From positions 17,501 through 81,500 of the forward strand of contig BDSI01000168.1 of NCBI GenBank assembly GCA_003117195.1: 64,000 nucleotides of DNA. Reading direction: 5' to 3'. The notes under the pieces are model-generated. The model saw only the letters and a program-made list of their open reading frames with translations, searched no databases and had not been told where the DNA came from. Both the position numbers and the translations under genes were made by a program. Source of the DNA: Eudorina sp. 2006-703-Eu-15 (Eukaryota > Chlorophyta > Chlorophyceae > Chlamydomonadales > Volvocaceae). This document shows positions 50,345-61,000 of this stretch, piece after piece. The number at the start of each line of letters is the position of its first letter. The first letter of the stretch is position 1.

Positions 50345-50433
50345 GAATCGAGGATTAGCACTGAGCATAGGCTCAAAGGCACCTGCTGACATGTAAGCAG
50401 GAACCTTTGAGGCTGGGTGCTAATCCTCGATTC
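50345..50433. repeat. Imperfect 89-base hairpin
   Basis: Arms GAATCGAGGATTAGCAC...ACCTGCT and AGCAGGAACC...CTAATCCTCGATTC pair over about 38-43 bases with a short loop (GACATGTA). It is unrelated in sequence to the GC-rich hairpins. Confidence 0.85.
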
Positions 50434-50463
50434 CGCATCTGTACAAACGAGTGCGGACACGAG

Positions 50464-50539
50464 GCGTAGATCCGTGAAACAGGGCTCGGTGCGCGCACCG
50501 ATCGGTGCGCGCACCGAGCCCTGTTTCACGGATCTACGC
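50464..50539. repeat. Perfect 76-base palindrome (hairpin copy 5)
   Basis: 38-base left arm starting GCGTAGATCCGTGAAACAGG and its exact reverse complement, with no spacer (centre between 50501 and 50502). Confidence 0.97.
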
Positions 50540-50784
50540 TGGCTTTGGCTACCTGCCCCAAGCGGCCCTAGACTTCTCGGCGCCTGTCATTATGCTGTAC
50601 ATGATGGTTTCCGCACCTCGAGACACTAGTGGCGTAGATCCGTGAAACAGGGCTCGGTGCGCGCACCGTTCGGTGCGCGCACCGAGCCTGGCTTTGTGGC
50701 TACCTGCCCCAAGCGGCCCTAGATTTCTCGGCGCCTGTCATTATGCTGTAAATGATAGTTTCGGCACCTCGAGAAACTAGTGGC
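50466..50784. repeat. Two tandem units of about 150-168 bases carrying hairpins 5 and 6
   Basis: GTAGATCCGTGAAAC begins a unit at 50466, 50634 and, as the start of the right arm, 50786. Units share GGCTACCTGCCCCAAGCGGC and the stretch through CACCTCGAGA with few changes. Hairpin 6 is 50653-50686. Confidence 0.88.
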
Positions 50785-50897
50785 GTAGATCCGTGAAACT
50801 TGGCTCGGTGCGCGCACCGTTCGGTGCGCGCACCGAGCCCAGAAACCGCGTCATTTTTCGGTGCGCGCACCGAGCCCACTTCTGGGGCCATTTCCTT
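50784..50897 (-). repeat. Right 114-base inverted arm (contains hairpin 7)
   Basis: Exact reverse complement of 49098-49211; hairpin at 50804-50836 and a half-site at 50858-50874. Confidence 0.95.
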
Positions 50898-51067
50898 CCT
50901 CCGGAGCGAGGAGGTTTCGACGGGCATTGCCAGGTTACCGTATCCCAAGTCGGCCCCATAACCTTCCCTGGCTCGTTCAATAATGACACTGACAATGTAA
51001 TTGCGCGGCAAAGGGCACATTACTTCACAATACATCATAGAGAATTCAACCAAATTGCAAGAAAGTA

Positions 51068-51138
51068 TGCGCCATCCGGGATTTGCACCCGGGCCGCTCG
51101 CGTGGGAGGCGAGTATCCTGCTACTAGACTAATGGCGC
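51068..51138 (-). tRNA. tRNA-Gly(CCC), atypical core
   Basis: Seven-pair acceptor stem GCGCCAT / ATGGCGC, discriminator A, anticodon stem CTCGC / GCGAG with loop CTCCCAC (anticodon CCC), T stem CCGGG / CCCGG, 71 bases, no intron. Two conserved tertiary positions differ from the norm: G18 is A (D loop AGTAGCA) and U55 is G (T loop TGCAAAT). All stems pair, so it may be functional or a young pseudogene. Confidence 0.85.
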
Positions 51139-51570
51139 TCGATGCCAAATCTGCAATTCACAACTAGTTATCGATGCTGCTGCGTTCGATTTATCTGACG
51201 CGTCTGCTTATCTCCCGACTGCGCCCGCGCAAGCGCCTGCATCGGATTCCTGTTTGCAGGTACGGGAGGGCGAGCAGGGCAGGGTGGGGCAACGTGGTCT
51301 TTTGTGTCATCGTTACAAGCCTCTAAGCCGGGTCTGACTCTGACCGGGGCAGCTACACCCTCCCCCCGCCACCTGTGTCATGATCTGGTGCCTCGCTCTC
51401 AATGGAAACCAATCAGACCATGAAATGAAATGAAATGCCCAATCATGACCATCACATGAACTCTGAAGCCTTAATTAGTTCTGGGAACTGGGATACAGTT
51501 GGAACCGTACGGCGGCCCTTGACTGGACCTCACTCGCAACTCGCAACTGGACCTCACTCGCACCTCGCGC

Positions 51571-51632
<62 letters not shown>

Positions 51633-51675
51633 GTCAACAGCAGCAGCAGCAGCAGTGTCAACAGCAGCAGCAGCT
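51571..51675. repeat. (AGC)n array
   Basis: About 60 bases of pure AGC/CAG then interrupted units (GTGTCAACAGCAGC). Confidence 0.95.
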
Positions 51676-52074
51676 GCGGCGGCGGTGGCCCCACCACCTC
51701 TGCACCACTGCTGTGGCGTGCTCCACGGCGTCACATTGGAGCGGACATTGCATGGAGTTCGAAAGATTAGCCGTTTTGGAGTGGTGACAGCTTGGCCGTG
51801 CATTTGTTCATGATCTGACTTTCCGTGGGGTTGCGGCAAAAGCTCGAGGCAGGTGCTGGATGCAGCCCAGCTCATGAACTCCCTGCTTCAATGGGGGTGC
51901 GCTTGGTTCCACCGTGGCGGGGGAGGCGGCAGCGGGGGCAGCAGCAATAGGCGATCAAGTGCACACACACACACACACGACCGTCGTACATCCTTCGAAC
52001 CGCCGGCGACTTCAGGGCAACTGTTGGACACTGCCACAACACACGCTCACGGACACGCTGAGGGACCCCAGATG

Positions 52075-52075
<1 letters not shown>

Positions 52076-52162
<87 letters not shown>
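52076..52162. repeat. (CA)n microsatellite
   Basis: Pure CA dinucleotides, followed by GCACAGCATTGTGGTG, a block repeated near 52470. Confidence 0.97.
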
Positions 52163-52167
<5 letters not shown>

Positions 52168-52693
52168 GCATTGTGGTGTGAGTCTGTGTGGCCAAGTCAG
52201 CCGACCCGCACCAGCTGGTAGTCTTCCGCGACGCCGCGACAACAACTAACAGTGCGCCAAATCGATAGCGTTCTTCCGACACCGCAGCCTTTATGCATCA
52301 CTGACGCCGCATTCTATCCCCTTTGCTGCCTTGGCATGCACGCTTTTTCGCTCGCACACATAACTACGTTATTCCGCATCGTTCGGATCGTCTTCGGCGG
52401 TGCTGACTACACGGCGTTTTGCTTGCAGGTGGGTACATTGCGATAACAACGCGAGGATCGCACGCACGCACAGCATTGTGGTGTGAGTCCGCGTGGCCAA
52501 GGCAGCCGACCCGCACCATCTGGTAGTATTCCGAGCGCGCAAAAGCGCGCCAAAAATCAACAGCGCTCTTCCGACACCGCAGCCTTCTTTTCCTTTTAGG
52601 GCTCGGGCAATGGGTATACTATATACGCATACGGGCAAACTATCGGGCGCCGATCGACCCCTCGAATATCACGCACACCTGTTCTGCCTGCCT

Positions 52694-52793
<100 letters not shown>

Positions 52794-52950
52794 GAGGCCA
52801 CACTGCGAGGCGCAGACCGCCCGGGATGGGCCTTCGCCCACTCCCTTGAGGGGGCACAGCGGTCACCGATCCTCGGGGATCGGGCACGCGCCCTAGGTTG
52901 AGAGCGAGGGACAGAGGCCCCTTACGCCCCTTTCCCCGTACCCGGGGAAA

Positions 52951-53186
<236 letters not shown>

Positions 53187-53816
53187 CCGCAGCATCTGCT
53201 ATTAGTTCTTTGCCCCTGCGCTGTGACGGCCGTTGACCGCGTTCGTACCCGGCACAACACTGCAAATTCGGCACCCGCATCTTTGCATTCCATTTGCTTT
53301 GCTCGTTTTTTCCTTCTTACTAACAGCTTTTAGGACCGTCGCGCTCACGTGTGTCCCTGTCTTGCCATCCGCCTTGCATGTCCTCCGACTTCGCTTCGCT
53401 AACCATTGACGGTGCTGCTTCACTTGGTGCTCCCGTTTCTGCATTCAGGTCAGTATCTTTTCCTTCTGCACGGGCTGGGACGGTTGTGCCGGGCACTTGC
53501 TTGCTGTCGGCATTGCACGCGCTGTTGACGCATACGCCCTTGCTTTTGCTGCACCTTAGGATCAGTAGGTAGCTTAGTAGAGTTTTCATCTGCATTAGCC
53601 TACGACGTCATAGCCGCTGCTTCTGCTGGCGTCCCGGCGCCCACCGGCGCTCGACAACGATACGGGACGCTGCAGCATCACGGCCTACACCACCTTGGGA
53701 CTCCTTATGGACGACATATTTCGCCCTGGCATATTGGTAACTCTGGTCTCGGTCTCAGTCGTCGGTTGCATTGCTGGACACGGGTCTGCTTATTCACGGC
53801 TCAGCTTTTCTCCTTG

Positions 53817-54006
<190 letters not shown>

Positions 54007-54279
54007 ACTGCTTTCCCAGGAGGATCGGAGCCGTGCCACCTGCATAGTGCTCGCTCCGTTGCGTGGTCCCCTTTTGCCGTGTGTGCCTGGCCTTCTGCTG
54101 GTTGCGCTGGACGTGTAGGGGTTTTGTATGAGTTGGCCCCGTGATCGGCTTTATAAGGGCAGGCTGGCTTGGTGCCTGACCTCGTGGCGCGTTTTAGATG
54201 GGGCTCGAGGCCCCGGGTACACGGCACCCTTGTGGTCCCGTGCTGTGTCTCCTCGCCCCTCTCCCAGTTTTCTGGGAGA

Positions 54280-54354
54280 GTGCTTCGGCGGTCTCCCGTA
54301 TGGGGCGGGTTAGCGCCCCCGGCCAGCGTCGGCCCGGCAGATATGTAACGATTT

Positions 54355-54386
<32 letters not shown>

Positions 54387-54390
54387 ACAC
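54280..54390 (+). repeat. CA-junction block copy B with short CA tail
   Basis: Second copy of the 74-base block, followed by about 38 bases of slightly interrupted CA. Confidence 0.9.
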
Positions 54391-55386
54391 AGGTCAGTAC
54401 GATCGCATCCTTTGCACGGGCTGGGCCGGTTGTGCTGGGCACGATGTTTTGCTTGCGGCATTGCACGCGCTCTGGTCGCACCCAACCCGCACTTTGTTGC
54501 ATTAGGATAGTTCACATAGATTAATTCCACTAGTCTCTTGACTTAGACTACGATACAGCAGCCATTCCGCCGGCGGTTGCCACCGGAGCTCTGGCGCCCG
54601 CCTCAGTCAACGGTCGCTCGCGGATGCGGCTGGTCTGCGTCTATCCTTTACGTCGCCGTCACCATTCACTACCATCTGGGTTGTCGGTAAATCGGGTTTT
54701 GGATTCCGGGTATTCCGGGTGTCATTTACGGTACTTCCGTCGCCTACATCGCCTGTTACGCTGAATTTCGCTTCTCGCGGCTCAGTCCTCTTGCACACAC
54801 AGCACCTGCCAGGGATCGGGCGGGCGAGCGGGTTGCATTTCTAAACACAAACAGCTGCGCGCTCCAAACCCTGTTGCCCACGCGCCATCCTGCGAAACCC
54901 ATCTTCGTCGCGCACATCGGGCCCAGCAGTCACCTCCGCCCAAAGGATGCCGTACAATGGCGTACGCCCTCGTAATATAGTTTTCCGATTCCTTCGCTTG
55001 CCGGTCTTTCATCAGCATTCAACACATGGGAAGCCCCTCCACGCAACAAGTGAGTCACTGAAGGCCTCTGTGGACATCATCAGCGCATCAACCCCCCTCA
55101 ACGATAGTCAAGCACTGCTTCGCGTCCTTCGGCCGCCTAGTTAGGGGCAGGGACGCAATGCGCCGTAGGCAACCCAATCCTTCCTCCGGCTGAACAAGCT
55201 CGATCCCATTCCCTTTTCCACCGCCTCCCCCCGGCGTCCGCCATCCCATCCCAACCCAACCCGACCCGTGCCACCTATCGGTCGCGGGTTACAATCCAAC
55301 ACGCTGAGGCCCAATGAACAACCGCCCCAGGCCCCTCCGTAGGCATTGGTGGTCCGTTGGGATGGACCCGACCCAGGCGGACTCCT

Positions 55387-57646
55387 TCACTGCGCCCCTT
55401 CACCCCCGGCCGCGCCGCCTCCCTGCCGCCCTCGCGCCGCCATCTCCTCCACCCAGGCGTGCACTGCAACACCATCCGAGCTCTGTCCGACGGCCCTGCA
55501 GGCAGCCATCCGAGCGGGCACTTGCGCCCGAGCCCCCTCCCAGTCCACCGCACAGCCCTCCGCCACCATCCAGCGCAGCACCTCCAGGTGGACCGGTTGG
55601 TCCGCGACCGCCCGCGCGAACATGGCCGACCCATGGGTCGGGTGCTCCCAGAGGCAGCTCAGCCGCCGCAGCGCGCGCAGGGTGAGGTAGTCGCCGTTGC
55701 GCGCCGCCGCCAGGTACGGCTTGGCGCAGCTGACCTGCGGGAAAAGGCGGGAAGGGCGGGAGGGCGTGAGGCCGTAGGTATGGAGGCCGCGCAGCGAAAG
55801 AGAGGATGAGGATGGCGGATGTGGAGACGGGGAGAGCGGGGAGCCGAAGGTACGGAGGCCCTGCAACGGAGGCCCAGTTGAGGCCGACACGCAACATACA
55901 GATGGCGCAGGTGGAGCAGATGGCGCAATCCACACAACACACAGCAGATATGTAACGATACACACAGCACATAACACACGACACAGCACACAGCACACAG
56001 CACATACATGGGGGAGCCGCTCTGAAGGGCATGCAACCAACCAACGCGGGGGACAGCACTCACCACACCTCACCACACCTCACCCCGGCGGAGCAGCCCC
56101 AGGACACCAGCCACTCCAGCAGCTCCACGTTGCCCGCCTCTGCGGCCGCCACCGCCACCTTCCGCGCGTCCCACCGGACGTCTCTGTTCCACAGCCATTG
56201 CACCAACTCCAAGTTGCCCGACCGCGCGGCGCAGCACGCCAGCCCCTTCCCGCGCTCCGCCGCCCGCAGCGCCGCCGCGGCCGCGCGACCCGCCGCCCCG
56301 CCCGCCATCCACCTCAGCACCTCCAGGTGGCCCCCCCACGCCGCCCCCCGCGCCGCCTCCGGCCCCACCGGGCAGCCCGCCGCCACCAGCTCCGCAAGTA
56401 CGGCAACGTGGCCCTCCCTGGCTGCGGCCGCCGTCAACTCCCTCTTGGCATCCTCGCGGCCGCTGCCGTACTCGGATAGCATGTACTGCACCGCCGCCAC
56501 GTGACCGGCTTTGACGGCATGGGCCAGGGTTCTGCGGTCCTCGAACACACCCGCCCAGCGGTACTGCTGCAGCGCCCGGATGCGTTCGACCGCGTCCGGC
56601 CGCCAACAGATGTCCTTCACGTCCCGGTCGGGTGGAAAGCAGCGGGTCCAGATGACACAGTCCTTGGCCGACGGCCCGCCGAACGCCGCCGCGAGCCACT
56701 CGAGCTTCTCGCGCCAGTCGGGCGAGGGGCCGGCGAGCGCCGCCAGCGCGGAGGGCAGGCGGCAGCCCCGCAGCAGCGCGACGCGCCTCGTGGGCCCGAT
56801 GCACTCCAGCCCTTCGCAGGCGTGCAGCTGCTGCAGCGCCGGCAGGTCCATGCCGTACACCGCATCCGCCCACGTGTTCCGGTAGATCCCCTCCAGCTGC
56901 TCTCGGGCTGTGAGGTCCTCAAACGGGGGCGGAGGAATGCGCAGCAGCGCCGCATACAGCCACTCAACCAAATCCACATGGCCCGCCTCGGCGCTGGCTC
57001 TCAGGGCCCTGTGCACCGCCCACCACTGGTCATCGGGCGGGATGCGCGGCAGCAGCTCCTGGCATAGGACGCGATGGCCCCGCCGGGCAGCTCCGGTGAA
57101 GGCTTTCCATGCGGGGCCGGCGGCGCCGCGGCCGCTGCCGCCGCTGCCGTGGTGGTGGCTGTCTTCGATCTGCATCGCCCAGTTGACCATGGCGCTGCTG
57201 CCGGACTGACCCGCCAGCTCCATGCAGGGCACGAAGCCGCCCTTGGCGAGCAGCCACTCGCAGATGTGGACGTGGCCGGCGGCCTGCGCGGCCTGGGAGG
57301 CCTCGAAGCCCAGCCTGTGGGTGCTGCCGTCCGCCGCGGCAAAGGCGAACTCGAGGTTGGGCAGGCTGCCCCCGCTGACGATTAAGGAGACCAGCAGCCG
57401 GCGCTGCTCGAGCGTCATGGCGGGCATGCGCCAACGGTGGGCGAGGGCGTGCTGGGGCACCGGCTGCGAGAGGCGCACCGTCGTCCAGCCCTGGAGCTGC
57501 TCGGCGGTCGACTTGTCCACCAAGCGCAGGTTGCAGACCACATCGTTGTGCGGCAGGTGAAGTGCGATGCGCTCCAGAAGGTCGACTGAGAGGGCGTGCC
57601 AGGTCGATGGACGTGGTGTGGGCATGCTGTTGACAGCGCGCCTCAC
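55387..57646 (-). CDS. Ankyrin-repeat protein with F-box-like head, member 2
   Basis: Same family and plan as the protein at 21736-24381; function unknown. Two exons (minus): 57646-56084 and 55734-55387, GT-AG, phase 0, 636 residues. The head WHALSVDLLERIALHLPHNDVVCNLRLVDK resembles an F-box, followed by [19 protein letters not shown]. Degenerate ankyrin units follow ([81 protein letters not shown]). Exon 2 begins VSCAKPYLAAARNGDYLTLRA and ends in a Gly/Ala-rich tail. ATG at 57625 (MPTPRPST) is an alternative start. The gene is divergent to PIGO, with about 410 bases between starts. Confidence 0.9.
55945..55959 (+). repeat. CA-junction motif, copy C
   Basis: CAGATATGTAACGAT followed by ACACACAGCACA, inside the ankyrin gene 2 intron. 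Confidence 0.75.
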
Positions 57647-58057
57647 AGCGTGAGCAGCGGGACTGAAAGTCGGAAAACTGAATTTTGGGACATTGATCTA
57701 CAGTCGCACAAACCGTATCACTCGAAGCGTGATTGATAAGTTGCTTTCGGACAGGGTCGTCATCAGATAAGATCACCAAGTCGCAATATTGTGTTTGAAG
57801 CTCGATATTCTGGAGTCCCACATGTGGCACGCTTCGATGGTCGATCTGGTGCGCAGTGCTCGGCCAGACGAGAAGTTGTTGTAACAATGCGTTATGACAG
57901 TTGGCTTCTGGTTGCATTTGTCCTACGCTGCCGAGGAGCCGAGCCCTGCACCTCACAGATATGTGGAAGCAATATTTTTTAGTTGCTTGTCCGCAGCATT
58001 TCTTGTTGTTGCAACAGTCGGGTTCGTGAGCTCCACAGCAGGGCTAAACCAAATGTC
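57647..58057. promoter_or_regulatory. Shared divergent promoter region (ankyrin gene 2 / PIGO)
   Basis: About 410 bases between two divergent start codons, less GC-rich than the flanks. No TATA box or other defined element identified. Confidence 0.45.
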
Positions 58058-61000
58058 ATGTCGGTTTGTAAGCTAGCGCTACTCCTGACGATTGCACATA
58101 CTGTAGCCATCAGCTTGTTCCTACGTGGCTTCCTACTTACACGGGTCGAATTACCTCATATCAGCGGTTGTCGCGAAACAGAGCTGTCCCTTTCTCCAGC
58201 TACGCCTCGTGACAGCGGCTGCTGGTCCGAATCTGTATTTGATCGGACCGTTGTTATCATTGTTGATGCCCTGCGCTATGACTTCGTCTTCGGCGCCGGA
58301 AGTCAACCCGGTCGGATGCCCAAGCTCACAGCCCTGCTGGCGGACGCGGTTGGTATGCACGATATCGGCTAGGCTGCATTCTCGTATCGAAGTTGCCCTT
58401 GCTTGTCAAAACCACCTGCAGGGCACGGCCGGTGTTGCCCTCAAGTTTGTGGCCGACACGCCGACCATCACGATGAGCAGGCTGAAGGCCATCCTCACGG
58501 TGCGGAACTAGGCGCCCTTGCAGCCTACCTGGGTTCACGTCTCATTTTGACACTCAGGACCTGCTTGCACACAACATGGCTTATTTTGTATTACATGACC
58601 TTCCGTGGGAACTTGCTTGACCTGGCTCCGGAGCAGGCAGGGTGCCCCCCAACAACAACAACAACACACACACACACACACACACACACACGACCCTGAG
58701 GCTAGGTCGTGGCACAAGTGTTGTCTTGTGACAACCCCATATTGACCTGGCGCCCGTTGGCCCCTCACCCCCACCCTCGCCGCACGTCCCCTCCCCTCCC
58801 CTCAGGGCGGTCTGCCCACCTTCCTGGACATCGGCCAGAGCTTCTCGGCCGCCGCCATCGGTGAGGACAACCTGCTGGCGCAGATGCGGGCCCGCGGCAT
58901 GCGGCTGGTGAGGGCGGGCTGCCGTGCTCCCCTCCCCTCCTCCCCTCTCTCCCTCCTCCCCTCCCTCTCTCTTCCTTCCCTCCCTCGTCCTTCCCTCCCT
59001 CCCTCCCAGTCAGCGCATTCTTAATCTGTCTACCAATTTCCTACACGCCTCCCTTCCTCCCTCTAGCTTCCCTCCCAGCCAACTGCCAGCAACGCGCTGT
59101 GCCCGCCCACGGCTTCCCCTCCTTCCACCCCGGGCAAACCCATCCCCTTACCCGTTCCCCCCCCCGTCGCCCACACGCGTTGACACACATCGTATGCACA
59201 GATGGTTCTGGTTTGGGTCGGGCGGGTACCTCGCGCGACACAGCCACACACGGGTGGTGAGCGAGGAGCACATCACGCACCCCGGCCGTGCCCCTGGTCG
59301 AGCCGCCCCGGGCTGGGTGTGTCTGGGCTGTTTCTTTTTACCCCCGGCCGGCCGTGCCGTGCCGTGCCGTGACCGCGATCAATCCCAGGTGGTGATGGGC
59401 GATGACATCTGGACGCAGCTGGCGGCCCCCGACCACTTCGCCGCCTGCCACCCCTACCCCGCCTTCGACGTGCGGGACCTGCACACCGTGGACGACGGAG
59501 TGTGGCGGGTATGTCGTACGGCCAGCGCTGTACGGATGTGGGTCGGCCGTACATTGCGGAACCCGCCGGACCCAGATCAAATCGTGGGAAGCTACACGCG
59601 GCCGAGCCATCGTACGGCGGTGGGGTTCGTGCATCGGTTACCCGCACCCATATCATCCATGTTGGTGCTAGCGGCAATCCACTGGTGCAACTTCACACCA
59701 CTGGGTTGGTGTTGGGGCTTGGGAAGGGGCTTCGACCGAAGCGGGGTTCTAGTTCGGTGGACGTTAGTACTGTAGTCGAAGCGGGTAGTGTCTCAACGGC
59801 TGTAAGCCTGTAACGCACTCCGGCAGTACGGTATGCGCAAGAAACGTGGATTTTTTGTTGATGTTTCAGTTTGGACCTCACGGACAGCAGATTCTTACGG
59901 CAGCCAGCTCCGCGCCTCCGCTGCCCTGCGCCGCAGCACCTGATGCCGTACATCCGGAACGCGTCCTCCGGCGGGGCGCCCCTCACCGCCGGCGCCGGGC
60001 TGCCCGCCGCCCCTGGAGCCGCCCCTAGAGCGCCCTCCCCCTCCGTCGCCGACTGGGACGTGTTGGTGGCGCACTACCTGGGCGTGGACCACGCGGGGCA
60101 CACGTACGGCGGGAACAGCCCGGAGATGTACGACAAGCTGCGGCAGATGGACGAGCAGGTTGCGGCGGTCGCGGGTGCGTCGCGTCGGCGGCTGCGGCGC
60201 TTCTTTCGCTCTGCGGGGGCACCGCGTTGAGGCTGGGCCCGAACGGGCGGCTCCGGGGCCTGTCTCCGCCGCCGCCACCGCCGGCGGCTGGGGCTCTTCC
60301 GGCAGTAGTACAGTAGTGGTGACGGTGGTCGGGGGGCAACCGGGTAGCTGACCGCCGAGATGGCGATCTGGAGATTGCCGCTGCTGCCGGGTTACACGGC
60401 CCGTGCCATGGATTCTGCGGATTCACGTCGTCAGCAGCCGTACAGGCCTTTCCGGCCCCTCGTCCCCATCCTCAATTTACTCAGTCCTTGGGGATCTGCT
60501 CCTGCCCTTTCCTATACCTCCCCCTCCCTACCGGTGTCGTCCCCTCCGCCGCAGAGGAGCTGCTGGCGGGTGCCGGCGGCGGCGGCGGCGACGGCGACGG
60601 CACCGGCCCCCCGGGGCCTTACGGTCGCACGCTGTTGCTGGTGCTGAGTGACCACGGCCAAACGATGAGCGGTGGGTGGCGGTGGGTAGCGGGGCGGATT
60701 GGTGTGGGGCGGTTGGTGCGGGTTGGTGCGGATTGTTGTTGCGCGGCGCACACCTCCTGCCCCCACCTCCACCTCCAGCAGCCTCACCGCCAACTGGTGG
60801 GCGGGTGGATGTGGAGCTCTATGATGGTGTGCGGTTTGATGCGGTCACGATCACGCTGAGTGGACCTTGTGGAGCTGTGTTGATGGACGGACGGACGGAC
60901 GGACGGACGGACGGATGCATTGACCTGCAGGTGACCACGGCGGGGGCTCCGACGAGGAGCGGGACAGCGTCCTGGTGGCGTTCCATGTGGGCCGGTGGAG

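Larger units (their letters stand above)
49098..50897. mobile_element. 1.8-kb segment bounded by perfect 114-base inverted repeats
   Basis: 49098-49211 is the exact reverse complement of 50784-50897 over 114 bases. Each arm contains a full GC-rich hairpin plus one half-site. The interior holds five more hairpins, two sets of tandem units and a small membrane-protein frame. No transposase is visible, so if it is mobile it is non-autonomous. It could equally be an inverted duplication of local sequence; no target-site duplication is evident. Confidence 0.6.

Noticed and set aside
49098..50897. CRISPR-like array
   Set aside because: Repeats are palindromic, irregularly spaced and share their spacers; the setting is a eukaryotic nucleus.
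55400..56076. Independent proteins extending through the ankyrin gene 2 intron
   Set aside because: The stretch 55735-56083 has donor and acceptor sites and low complexity; only exon 55734-55387 resembles the paralogue's last exon.
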